NCBI GenBank assembly: GCA_014773175.1
Contig: VXCM01002149.1
Location: 62,001-126,000 of the forward strand
Reading direction: 5' to 3'
Source of the DNA: Lucifuga dentata
Lineage: Eukaryota; Chordata; Actinopteri; Ophidiiformes; Bythitidae
Length of the DNA: 64,000 bases
The notes under the pieces: generated by a model
What the model saw: only the letters and a program-made list of their open reading frames with translations
Told to the model about the DNA's origin: nothing
Databases searched by the model: none
Translations under genes and position numbers: made by a program
Shown: positions 37,098-48,590 of the stretch, piece after piece
Position numbering within the stretch: the first letter of the stretch is position 1
How the letters are laid out: every line of letters begins with the position of its first letter

Positions 37098-37490
37098 TAG
37101 TAGTAATAGTAGTAGTAGTAGTAGTAGTAGCAGTAGTAGCAGTATCAGAACCAGTAGCAGTAGTAGTAATAGCAGCAGCAGCATCAATAGTAGTAGAAGA
37201 AGCAGCAGTAGCAGTAGCAGCAGTAGTAGTAGTAGTAGTAGTAGTAGCAGTAGCAGGTAGCAACAGTAGCAGTAGTAGCAGTAGTAGTGGTAGTAGTAGC
37301 GGTAAGCGGTAGTAGAGGTAAGTAATAGTAGTAATAGTAGTAGTAGTAGTAGTAGCAGTAGCAGCAGTAGTAGTAGCAGTAGTAGTTGTAGCAGTAGCAG
37401 TAGTAGTAGTAGCAGTAGTAGTAGTAGCAGTAGCAGGTAGCAACAGTAGCAGTAGTAGCAGCAGTAGTAGCAGCAGCAGTAGTAGTAAAC
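36920..37490. repeat. Trinucleotide array of GTA and GCA units
   Basis: About 570 bp of GTA/GCA triplets with runs of pure GCA (around 37047-37080) and pure GTA. The frame stays open on the minus strand as Thr/Ala or Leu runs, but there is no other sign of a gene. It lies in the occludin upstream intergenic region. Confidence 0.95.
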
Positions 37491-37937
37491 TCAGGAGGCC
37501 ATGCTGTGGTGTTTTTCAGCCTTGTGGCTGTCAGATCTCAGTTTTCTGGACGAGCAGCAGCAGTCACAGGGTCAGACGCCCACAGTCACAACACAGAGCC
37601 TCTATCATCTGCTGCTTCCAGTGGAATTCAGCCTTACAGTCACATGTCTCACATCTGTCACAAACACTTAAGACCATGCCCAGTGTGGACTGACACCCAT
37701 GGTCAGTCAAGTCTTCTGCCAAAAATGTAAAAGACGTCCAACAGAAAGGTCTCTGGGATAAAAAGCTTTCCTATCCTTAAAAGCTTAATCAAATCTTTTA
37801 TTTAAAATTTCTTAATTAAACCCATTTACCAGAGTAACTGGATTATTCAATAGACATTTCCAGTCATCTGCCATAACACCAGGTAGTGCTTCAAGTACCA
37901 CCAGTGATACACGTACCACAGTTTGAGAACCACTACT

Positions 37938-38424
37938 TTAAAGGACCATACCACCTATTTTGCATGTTTGAGCCTAATATATTAAATTTTCACACATGTA
38001 AGGTTACTGACAATCATTCCCAAAGGATAAATCCGTATTTCAGCTTTCCTGCTATTTTGCAAAATCTCTTAATCGTTCAAAATCAAACTTTCAAGTGATA
38101 CACCCACCTTAAAAATTGATGCTATAGTTATGCAGCCTTATGATGTCACGATCGTTTAAATTTGCTAAAATGACAAAAAATTGGAAAAAAAATACGTGTT
38201 TGTGATGATGGATTACCTATCCCAAGAACGTTTCAAATATCAACAAGTTGATTTTAAAAGTGTACTAGAATGAACCGAAACCAATGACAGTCTGGAAGAT
38301 AGAAAAAAAAAATAATTCAGGGTTCCAGTAGTATGCTTTGGGAAATGACTGTCAGTAATGTTACATGTATGAAAATTGAATATATTAGGCTCAAACATGC
38401 AAAATGGATGGTATGGTCCTTTAA
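37938..38424. mobile_element. TTAAAGG-type palindromic MITE, copy E
   Basis: Starts TTAAAGGACCATACCACC and ends GGTATGGTCCTTTAA. The central block with GGGACTATATTCCCC is deleted in this copy. Confidence 0.85.
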
Positions 38425-38939
38425 GTAAAAGCAACAATACAGCGTGCAAAATACTCAATTAAAAAGAAGTCATAATTCAACAGTTTACTTAAGAGAGAAA
38501 ATAGAAACATTAGCAGAAAATATACTTAAGTATCAAAAGTAAAAGTACTTGTTATGAAGGATAAACCCTTTCAAAGTCCTATTCATGATGCAAACAGTAT
38601 TTTAAAGCAGAATAGTGCTGAATAGTTTTAACTACAGAAATTGTGTTTTAAGCCACAACTAAATGAAAAACATCACTGGATTTTTATGCTTGTGAATAGG
38701 TTTTCTTGGTGAGATTGTAGATGTTTTGTTTTCAGTACATTTCTAATTTAAATATTTTTTAATTATTCACCAACGACAGAAGTTACTCAGTAATGCAAAG
38801 TGGCAAGAATGAGTGTCCCACCTGACGAAGTTAAATAAACTAATATTAACTTCAGCAACTGCTCACATTAGAATAAAAACACGTATGTTCAGCGTTATTC
38901 TGTAGTATCAAATCTCTGTTGTTAAAAAAAAAAAAAAAA

Positions 38940-39200
38940 AAAACTTCGTCAGTGTTTTCCGTCCGAACTCCGCTTCCTCCGAAAGTTTAGTCAAATGAGT
39001 CTTCGTCAGAGAATGAAGTTATTTTCGAGGTTAAAGCGAAGCTGTTTAACTCTGATTTTAGAAGCTGCGACTTCGCTGCCAGCTCCTGTCCCGAGAAAAC
39101 ACACACGCGCGCGCGCACACACACATACAGAACTAGTGCTTTGTTCAACCGAAACCCACTACACGCTGCACCTCCATGTTCAACCACCAGGGGGCGAACT
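38940..39200 (-). promoter_or_regulatory. CpG-richer stretch, candidate occludin promoter or first exon
   Basis: CpG density is visibly higher here than in the surrounding AT-rich DNA, including a CGCGCGCG run at about 39107. It lies about 4.2 kb upstream of the first coding exon of occludin, for which a 5' UTR intron is inferred. It could also belong to an unrelated transcript. The overlapping open frames on both strands run through the microsatellite and are not supported. Confidence 0.25.
39184..39195 (+). promoter_or_regulatory. CTCF-like core motif
   Basis: CCACCAGGGGGC matches the vertebrate CTCF core as I remember it (CCASYAGRKGGC). A second match, CCAGCAGGGGGC, lies on the opposite strand at 39971-39982. 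Motif match only. Confidence 0.4.
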
Positions 39201-39970
39201 TTCTAATCTTCATGCATTCATATTGCAGGACAGAGAAGCTACCGGAGGGAAATGCTGATCAATCACACGATCATCAGTCATCAATTAAATCATGAAAATT
39301 ACTTTAGAAGAATAAGTTTACTTTGCTACTCAAGAAAATATTTAAAGGAAACAAAACAAAAAAGTTTCATGTGCTGCCGCAATAAAGTATGCGTATACCT
39401 GTATCATGCTGTACATCAGAATGCTGCATATGCTAGAATACAAGTTCAAACGAAAGACAAGAGAAAATACAGACACTTACAGGCTACAAGCGTTGATTGA
39501 AAAGTTCTGAGACTGACGTGTAAGAAAGTGAACAAGCACTCATGTCTATAGTGGAAGTATTAGAATTCTTGAGGTGTTTTTGCGTAATTTTCATTTGAGC
39601 TCAGTGAAAAACATCTATAAAGTTATAATGCTTCCACAAAGTATATCACACTGACATATGTAAAGATGCCAGGCACCTTTTTGTTTCAGTGTATGTATTC
39701 TTTTAAATTCTTCTATGAGGATTTACTGTCTTTTTTGCCAGATGTTTTAACTCTGTATAGAAATATGCTACAAGTGAACCATCTACGCACATTAAAAAAA
39801 AATAAATCGTTAGTTTAAATTAAAAAGTATCACTGGATATAAAAGCATGATCCATCAGTTCTTACTGAGTGACCCTGAAATTTGCCGAAATTTACTTAAA
39901 ATGCCGTTATTTTCAGGTACAGAGAAATCTGGGTCCTTCAAACTTTCAAAATTCAGAGTTATTGCTCACT

Positions 39971-39982
39971 GCCCCCTGCTGG
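39971..39982 (-). promoter_or_regulatory. CTCF-like core motif, opposite orientation
   Basis: CCAGCAGGGGGC on the minus strand, pointing towards the motif at 39184-39195 about 0.8 kb away. Motif match only. Confidence 0.4.
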
Positions 39983-42785
39983 CAAAATGAGAAACTGCAT
40001 TGAGCAGCTTTATGCTAAAGTTAGCATGAGTATAGTTTAAGGTCAAATCCTTCACATCCACTGAACTGAAATATGCTATGATCAGTCAGCACAGACTACA
40101 CATGTGCTGCAAGAGTTGACAAAATATGAAATAAAAACTGCAAATTTACAATTGCAGTCACAGTATCAGGTGATTTCAGAATAAGAAAACTATACAAAAT
40201 TTAAAAAAAAGTCAAATATAAATCAAATGTAAAAATATATGTAAAAATGTCTCTAAGTTTCCCTTTAGAATTGATTTTTTTTCTCAAAGCAGGTGAAACA
40301 AATAACAGTAAGAAAAGTGTTAAAACACACACACACACAAACACACACACACAGCAAGAGCAAAGTCCATTTCCTCCAGTACAACACAATAATCGCAGCC
40401 AGGTCACAACAAGTTGTTCTCATTTACAACAGAAAGTCAAAGCATTCTCTCATTAAATTACATTACAAATACATTTTCAAAAGATATGCAGTATTTAGGA
40501 CTCGTGTTTGTGTGTGAATGTCTCTGTAAATTATGTTGAACATACTGTATACATTTTCTGATCAGAAATCTTATATTTTTAGAAAATTGCAAATTTCCCA
40601 GTTGTGTGTGAAAAAAAGGTGCAAATCTGTGAGAGTGGTGTAATAAATATTCATACAACTTTATTATCAGCAGCATTTCCAGTCAGAGAAACTGAAAAAA
40701 AAAGATTTAAAATTTTTTTTTGAAATAAAAGTAAATTCTGCTACTTTTCAAAGATTTGTGGCTGTCACATGAGCCTTTTTTTTTTTTTCAAATTCAGCCG
40801 AAATTTTGACACAGTATGATATATAATATACAGTATATTAAACAGAAAAAAATCAAGATGTACAGAGAATTTAGTGACATGTTTAGATGTTTTACAGAGC
40901 AACATATCACTGAGTAGACCCAAAAACATTTCATCTACATGCCCAAAGAAGGATCTCAAACCCTAATGTTGCCGTATCCTGATTGGCCAGATGATAATTG
41001 TGATTAATGAAAGTGCAGCAGCCACAGCCACGCCCCCAGATACTACCACCATGACGTCATGATAAAACCAAACAGTCTGGACAGCATGCTTCTGTGCTGT
41101 GGAAGAGAAAAAAACAATCAGAAAAGCCACAACAGAACAGTCAGATAAATCCTTTTACCATAATGGTGTTTTGTTGGCGTTTGGGTGAAAAATATGAATA
41201 TAAAAGAAATGTCTGCCATGGCATATGCAGTTGGTAATTTGTCTTCTGACCAGAGCAGAAAAGCTAAAGGGAAGTGAAAACAGACAGTTTTGTGGTTGAT
41301 TCATCTCAGTCAGCCGTGGCTACAGAGGATATTCATCTGAACTTTTCCTTAAATGATCACCTTTAAACACAAAGAAATACTCTGTACTAATATTATGATA
41401 AATATTCTTTTCCACAAACACGTTAAACTACTAAAAATATTTGAAGTTCATCTACTAGGAAGAGCAGAGGACAATCTTGTTTACACCAGAATTAACTTCC
41501 TATTTATGCAAGAATTGTGTGACACATACTCACTTCGTCTTCTGACTAAATCCTGTTTGTCTCACTTTTGATCTGAATAAACTTTGCAAAATAATGAGAC
41601 TTCCCAGTGTCTAGCTAGTTTGAGAGACGTGGCTCTTATTCAGGCCATTCTGATTGTTTGTATGTTACATCATGACATAAAAGTTCATGAAGAGAGATGC
41701 ATAGAGTGCATATAGTGCATAGAGTGAGAAAACTAACAGAGCCAGATGGAAAGGCAATAAAGTGGTCTGATGAAAATGTGTATGTTTTATAATTTAAGGA
41801 ATGCTACTGTTAGCCATGTGAGATAATACCACTCTGCCACTCACCTGCATGGCCGGATGCTCTGGATGAGAATGACGGCCAAACCATTAGCCACCTTGTC
41901 TGTGAGACTCATCAATCCATAAACAAAGGCTCCACTTTGCTGCCAAATAAGGGTGAAAGTTGGATTTTTACAGCTCAGCAGAGACACATAATGAGCTTAA
42001 ATCTATGCAGTTGTAGATTGTTTTATTCCCTGTACTTCCATTCATTCGTTTCTGACAGTATAAGTGAAGAAATAAATATGACAGCAGCAAAATGTGCTGT
42101 GACACAAACGCATTGACACAAACCATCCATACACTGTATGTTTTATAGCTGATAGCTTCCCCAAAGCAACTAACATGACGAGATGATCACTGATACTGAT
42201 GATGATGATGATGATTGAACAGCTGTCTCTATGAAACTTTACATGAAACTTTGAAAAAGCTGATTGTTTCTGCTTTGTGTTTAAGTTTTTCTGTACATTC
42301 ATACTCTTAAAAATGAGCTGTTTTTTTTTTTTTTTTTTTTTTTNAAAAAAAAAAAAAAAAAAAAAAAAAAAATTACTTTTTTGTATTTATGTAAAAGTAA
42401 TCTGTCTAGAAAAAACAGAGTTTCAGTTATTTGAATGTCAAGCTGAGTTACAGCTAACTAAATAGATTCGTTTCAGGATTTGAAAGGATTCTGATCACAA
42501 GTGTCTCAAAAACGGGTTCATAGATGATCAGCTTCACTGGAACTCCATCACTAGTTCTCCTCCACCTACCGTCTGCTCCCCTATGAGTGTGGCCGTTATG
42601 GAGAGAGACATGACCAGGATGGTGGCTGAACCTGCTCCCATTAGCACTGCGGCTCCATAGACCCTCTCAGCTCCCATGTTCCTATCAGCAAACACTCAGC
42701 AGGCGAAGGCAAGAACCAGCAGCAGTCCCACCAAATAAGTCATCTGACAATGGACACAAACGTCTTATTCAAATACAACTCTGCT

Positions 42786-43385
42786 TTAAAGGACCATACC
42801 ACCCATTTTGCATGTTTGAGCCTAATATATTCAATTTTCATACATGTTCCGTTACTGACAATCATTTCCCAAAGGATGAAACTGTATTTCAGTTTTCCTG
42901 ATATTTGTTAAATCTCTTAATCTTTCAAAATCAAATATTCAAGTGATATACCAACCTTAAAAATCGATGTTTCGCCTATTAATAGTTATGCAAAATTATG
43001 AAGTGACAGTCATTAAAATTTTTCGATAAATGCAGGTCTTCTTTTGGGACTATATTCCCCAGTGGAGACATACATTCACTCCACGCTTTTTATTGCGCGT
43101 AAATGCTAAAATTACAAAACTTTGAAAAAACCTGAATACACGTGTTGTTCACGATTATGGATTACCTATCCCAAGAATGTTTCAAGTATCAACAAGTTGA
43201 TTTTAATAGCGCAGCAGAATGAGCAGAATGAACTGAAACCAATGGATGTCTGGAAGGTAGGAAAAATTTTTTTTAATTCACCGTTCCACTAGTATGCTTT
43301 GGGAAATGATTGTCAGTAATGTTACATATATGAAAATTGAATATATTAGGCTCAAACATGCAAAATGGAGGGTATGGTCCTTTAA
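42786..43385. mobile_element. TTAAAGG-type palindromic MITE, copy F, inside the mfsd12 remnant
   Basis: Starts TTAAAGGACCATACCACCC and ends GGTATGGTCCTTTAA. The full central block with GGGACTATATTCCCC is present. It occupies the intron between the exons at 42570-42743 and 43619-43711. Confidence 0.9.
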
Positions 43386-43924
43386 AAATAAAATTTTCAT
43401 AATCAGATTCAGTGAAAGGAGTTTTTATATCTTTCTAGCACCACAATGGAAAAACATTACAAGAAAAAGCTGTAAAATATAGTATCATCAGTGAATGACT
43501 GACAGTATTTTCTGCTTTAATCCAACAATATCACCTAAAGCAGCATTTATCTGAATGGCTATGGATTCTTCCTCAACATTAAGCCAGTGCTGGACACTAA
43601 ACCACATTAACGACTCACACTAATGCCGATGAGTTTGCTGATGGGTTTCATGGCCAGAGAACACACAAAGTCACTGACATACATCACCAGCGGTATTGTG
43701 GCGATGAAATTCTGAGGAAAGAGCAATAAGCATTAGACATCACACAGAAGATTCTTAATGACTTATACATGTTGTTGCGTAGCCTCATGGCCTCACCTTT
43801 GGTGAAAACAGTGAGTTGGTGAGGTACAATGAGATGCACGTCTTGGACAAGTTGACTATTAGTCTGGTGCACATGTAAAGAAAAGCCACCTGGTGTGAAG
43901 ATAATCAAAGAGAAGAAAGCTCAT

Positions 43925-44060
43925 TAGCAACAAGAAACACTTTATACATTTATAAGTTGCAAATCATAGATTTATTATTGTTAATAAATCATTTATGTAC
44001 ACTTTAGAAATCAGTAATAAGCCATTCATTTACCAACTTTTAGGTTGCCAGGTTGCAAAA
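43925..44060. mobile_element. Half copy of the GTTGCCAGG MITE within mfsd12
   Basis: Shares TTATTAATAAATCATTTAT-like AT-rich sequence and the GGTTGCCAGGTTG motif with the element in nr2f6 intron 1. It fills most of the interval where the missing mfsd12 loop exons would be expected. Confidence 0.5.
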
Positions 44061-45229
44061 AAAAAAAAGTTTGTGTTTATGGCATAACCTGCTTTGTCTT
44101 TTGAACTTTTTAATGCAACAGGAATTTCTAATGGACAGCAGCCACGCCACGCTGTACCACCGTGATGTTGGCCACCACAGTAAACGCATACCTACACAAA
44201 GACCAAAAGATGTGAAGCATTCAAGCATTATACTGGATTTTATGACTGAAATTTGCTGGTTTCACAGTTGAGCTGCATGGGAAACATGATCCATTAACAT
44301 AACAGAGTGTTGTTTCGCTTTTCTTTGACTGATGCTTCCTATGTTGTGTTCACCAGGAATTAGACTGTTGTCTCTATGTTATAGGTTTTTCCTCCACTGG
44401 TAAAATCATATCCCATCACATGTACGATGCTGTTTCCAGCTGAGTTCAGCTAATTTCTTTGTACATCATTGGTTTTAGACTGTACATTACAGGAAGTGGT
44501 TGGGATGAAGTTATACTTAAATGGAGGGATAAAGAATAAAAAAAGAGTACAAAGAATATTAACTGATAGGTTATTCATGACAATGGGCAAATTTGATAAC
44601 AATTACCAGCAGTGACCACTTATAACCAGTTATGTTCACTTTATAATAATAATCACCAGAAATGTTTTTCATAAAAGAACAATGATGATGATGATGATCG
44701 GAGCTAACCTTGATTTAAAAATTTTTGGTTTTTGGGAAAACGTGCCGTATATAGTAAATTACAAAAACATGATTAAGAGCAATAATAAATATAAAATACC
44801 AGTAATACAAGACTGTCATTTTTTTTTTTTTAAAGGCAGTTAAAATGGATGACTTAAAATGAAAATAGAGTAAGAAATATTTAATCACATTAGCTACAAT
44901 CAGGGTAAGTTATCCAATAAAAATATGCTGCTGCCAGAGGATGTTGATCTGCATTTGGGCTCTTAGAGATTCAGCGATGTAGCATGCAGAAGTGTAAATG
45001 TGACGCAGAGGAGTGGACACGTGATGCTGCAGTTAACACCATCATGGTGAAATTTAGAAGCTGTGCCAAATATAATAATTACTCTGAGGAGAAACTTTTC
45101 ATAGTCTAAGGAGAAACTGCTGAAAGTGAGAAATATGACATTTGTGTGGTCACCATTATAAGGCAAATAACCTCTAATGAAAGCAAAATTAAAGTCTAGT
45201 GTAATGATAACATGTTTCTACGACTCCCA

Positions 45230-45605
45230 TGTCACTTTGATGCTATGGAGCTTTCTCAGGAAGTATAGACGCCGTACTTCCTGAGGAAGCGAAGGCAAGC
45301 AACCCTCCCCTCTCACATCCTCACCACTTTTTACCAGGATACTGTTGAGAAATACTGCGTCAACACCTGGTGTGGGAACTGCAGCAAAAATGACTGTAAA
45401 ACCCTGCAGCAGGTAGTAAAATCTGCAGAGAAAATCCTGTCTCCCCCTCCCATCCATCCAGGACATTTATCAGAAAAGATGCCTCCAAACGCCTCTCAGC
45501 CCCTCAAAAAAATCTTTGCCCTCTTATCATCTGGAGATACAGCACTATTAAAGAGCACAGCCAGGCTATGCAATAGCATTATCCCCCAGGCTATAAAACT
45601 GCTCA
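45230..45605 (+). mobile_element. 3' part of an L2/CR1-like LINE (reverse transcriptase C-terminus), dead
   Basis: The plus strand from 45275 to 45439 is continuously open and reads YFLRKRRQATLPSHILTTFY, then TWCGNCSKNDCKTLQQVVKS. This matches the C-terminal end of L2-like LINE reverse transcriptases (compare FLRKL ... YGNC ... LQRVV). The frame breaks afterwards. It is 5'-truncated and lies in the intron between mfsd12 exons 2 and 3. Confidence 0.75.
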
Positions 45606-45699
45606 TATTTTAAATCATCATGGTGATGATTTCATACTAGATTGAACACTGGACCATTGATTATTTGCTGTTTATATCATTCTGTAGTCTTTCTTTCTT

Positions 45700-45965
45700 T
45701 GTTTTTGGATCTTTGTAATTTGCCTGTTTCTCCACTGCAGCTCTGACTGCACCACAGCTGGTCATTTGAGAAGAGGTAATCTCTCTTTGAATAGCCTCTC
45801 CTGAGGTTTCTTCCATTTTCCCTTATGAAATAAGGTTTTTTAGGGAGTTTTTCCCTCGTCTTCTTAGAGAGATTGGGCTGGGTTGGGAACCGTTGTGGGC
45901 CTGTAAAGCCCTTTGAGACATTGTGTATGATATTCTATACAAATAAATTTGATTTGACTTGACTT
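45700..45965 (+). mobile_element. Retroposon 3' tail of the common fish GAGGTTTCTTCC type
   Basis: Contains CCTGAGGTTTCTTCCATTTT, then GGGAGTTTTTCCCTCGTCTTC and CTGTAAAGCCCTTTGAGACA. It ends in ATACAAATAAATTTGATTTGACTTGACTTG. This is a well-known non-coding retroposon tail of ray-finned fishes. It lies shortly downstream of the LINE fragment and may belong to the same insertion. Confidence 0.65.
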
Positions 45966-47602
45966 GCTCAATGCCTCACAAAAACACAACACACTCATTC
46001 ACCCTTCCTGACACATACACATACACGTGTACGCACATGCAAATGCACACATCTGACAACAATCTTGCACCATTTACCTCTAAATTTTTTACTCCCTTAC
46101 AAAAAATAGTCAAACTCAGGGATATTTTTTATTAACTCTGACTTTAATGCTGCTTAGGTTTGTCTATTTATTGCACTTATGTTGTTTATTTATTTTTGGT
46201 TGTCTTATCTGATGTTGCACGTGAACCCAGAGAAACATAATTTCATTCTTGGTACCATCACACCTGTATGATGAAGGTGAGATAAGAGTATTTCACATTT
46301 TAAGATGTTTTATTAGTACCTGTAGGCAGTGAGCTCCACCTTGGAGCTCTCATCAGACACCAGCTCTGGAATGAGGGAGAGGTGGGAGATCTGTGTGGCT
46401 GCCCACCCAAACTGGAAGATGATGATGAAGGGGGAGAAGTAGGTGAGCTAAGCCCACTGTGGGGTGTTGTCAGTACAGGCCAGGCAGGGGTTGAAGATGA
46501 AGGGGAAAGTCACCAGCACACAAATGGCTCCTGGAAAAAAGGAGTCGGAGAGAGAAAGTGGCTGGAAAAGTGTTTCATTTAGGTTGGAAGGGTGGAATTA
46601 TTTAAGAGAAGGAGTTAACATGGAAACAACAGAAATTATAAACTTTTAATTATTAAACCTGCTATTGTTATTAAAAAGTATCATTGTTTATCTATGACAT
46701 CACTATATCATTTTGATTGTTTTAATATTGCTGCATTTACTGGCACCTTATGTCACCATGATTTCTGTAGGACCATTTATTGTGATACTTTTATATTTTT
46801 TAAATTGACTGAGATTACAGTAATATATTCAAGGCATTCTGATAGGGAACAGCCTATCAGAACAGCCTGCTGTGGCACCGCCAAATGAAATGTAAATGCC
46901 TTGTTTCAATTCCAAAAACCAAACTGAAGTTGGAATATTTAGTGGCAGGACCAAAGTTAAGAGTTTGGGAATACTGAGGTCATGTCTCAACGTCTCAATT
47001 CAACCCCAAAGTCCTAAGCAGTTTTGGACCTGGGACAATAAAATTTTCAAATGTTTAAATTACTTGCATTTTTCTAATTTTATTTAGTGAAAAAATTGTT
47101 GATTTACATTTCCTGTAAACTTGAAATCCTTATCTCAATCTAACAAGACACGAGAACAATGGAATGATGTCATGTTTAACTAAGACCCCACAATTCCCAC
47201 CAAAATTCTGAGGACATGACCTTAGTAACACTCCAGGTCTTGAGTCATTGCTCTACTCTGTGCACAACATACTCTTCACTTACCCAGTAAATGCCAGGTT
47301 TTTCTCTTCCCATATCCAAAGAATCCAGGTGTCCTGTCAGATCCATATCCAACCAGGGGTGTACACACTCCATCTGCTATCTGACCAATAAGCAGCATCA
47401 CACCTGCATAGGTGCTCTGAAGCCCGAGCACAAAGTGGCTGTAGACCAGCAGGTAGGTGAACCACATGGATGCACACAGATCATTTAAAAAATGTCCCAC
47501 GGCGTAAAAAAGCCGCCTGACGACTGGCAAAGAGCGACCGGCAGACACAGACTGCTCCATGTTGATTTTTATGCTGTCATAAAACTTCACTTAGTCAGAA
47601 AT

Positions 47603-48590
47603 TAGGGATGAGCGCTGAACCGACTAAATTATCCGTATCCGTACTCGGATGGGCGGGGCTTAGATCGTTGCTGGTTTTATTTTTTATTTTTTTTTAAAAA
47701 TGAACTGAGGTGAAAACAGCAGAGAGCTCTGGGTTACAGTTGGTTAAGCAGGATGTACTGTTTGTCTTGTGATTTCAGGTGAGTGACGATGTCTAAATGT
47801 GCACAAAATTACATTAGTACAGTGAATAAGAATACTAGCTATAAGCTAGCTAGAGTATAAGCTCATCTTGTGAATAAACGACCCCCTCACTTTGACCTGC
47901 AAATTTAGTCTTTTAAAGATTTTTAAAATTTTCCCAAATTAAATATTTTAAACATCTGATAATTAAGTGAGAAATGTTCTAACATGATATTTAATTCAGC
48001 AGCTGATCACCTTTACTGACCAATCACAACAGCGCTTACTGGCTGCCGCAAAATGTGCTGGATAAGATGTTTTGCCAGGAAATTTACCATTCTAAGGTAT
48101 GATTTAAACAACTATTTTCCATGGTTAGTGGTAATGGGTAGTATTTCCGCCCCTGGAAATTTCTCAGGTGTAAACCGAACCCCGCTTTGCTTTGTGAAAT
48201 TTGGTAATAAAATCTCAGTTTATAGTGGAGTATGTACGGGAACTGACAGGTTAGCCTAGAAGCTAGTAGAAATGTCCGTTTGTATCAGCATGCTTACATG
48301 TGAATGTCCATAGTAAATGAATGTGTGTTGTTTAGCTGTGGACTGAGGATAACGTTGAGCTGAATCTGAGAATAGCTAACTATAGATTAATGCTAGTATG
48401 GACAGAGTGGTTGTGAGTCTGTTCTACACACACACACACACACCTGCTGCTGCGCTCTGTGTCGAAGCCTAACCAATCAGATTTTTTTTTTCCTTCAACG
48501 AGTACTAACACATTTTACTCAGATATTACTCATACACGTAAAAAGTGCATTATCCGTACTCGTTTCATCTGAGTACTAGGCTCATCCCCA
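47603..48590. mobile_element. hAT-type element 42 bp upstream of the mfsd12 start
   Basis: The 8-bp target duplication TCAGAAAT is at 47595-47602 and 48591-48598. The termini are inverted: TAGGGATGAGC at the left and TGGGGATGAGCC read inward from the right. The subterminal CCGTATCCGTACTCG-like sequence recurs inverted (TATCCGTACTCG) near the right end. Length 988 bp with no transposase. A segment at about 47851-48240 is related, in reverse orientation, to the TA-flanked element at 30320-30807. Confidence 0.9.
47851..48240. mobile_element. Element related to 30320-30807, nested within the hAT copy
   Basis: Read on the minus strand, 48240 down to about 47851 follows 30320-30620 closely: ACTGAGATTTTATTACC, then GAAATTTCCAGGGG, ATGGAAAATAG and AGTAAGCGCTGTTGTGATTG. 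Approximate ends are CCCGTACATACTCCACTATA and CTAGAGTATAAGCTC. Confidence 0.7.

Larger units (their letters stand above)
40963..47560 (-). pseudogene. mfsd12: mfsd12 (major facilitator superfamily domain-containing 12), disrupted
   Basis: Recognisable minus-strand exons: 47284-47560 (starts MEQSVSAG; includes [20 protein letters not shown]), 46320-46530 ([20 protein letters not shown]), about 44131-44191 (YAFTVVANITV), 43797-43889 ([14 protein letters not shown]), 43619-43711 ([14 protein letters not shown]), 42570-42743 ([19 protein letters not shown]), 41845-41939 ([20 protein letters not shown]) and 40963-41096 (ends WPIRIRQH). Lesions: TAG at 46448-46450; one extra base near 44157-44162; TGA at 42696-42698 where the family has Trp; a frameshift at about 41066-41075; and no exon for the central cytoplasmic loop between 44131 and 43889. 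Splice sites and flanking phases are otherwise intact. MFSD12 is a multi-pass transporter of lysosomes and melanosomes needed for cysteine import and affecting pigmentation. Draft-sequence errors could explain one lesion but hardly all. Confidence 0.85.

Noticed and set aside
36859..37443. Long open frame (194 codons) of Thr, Ala and Leu on the minus strand
   Set aside because: It is the translation of the GTA/GCA trinucleotide array. Open frames occur in several phases and there is no splice or homology support.
38987..39258. Open frames on both strands in the CpG-richer stretch
   Set aside because: They run through a CA/CG microsatellite and lack recognisable domains. At most this is a promoter or non-coding exon.
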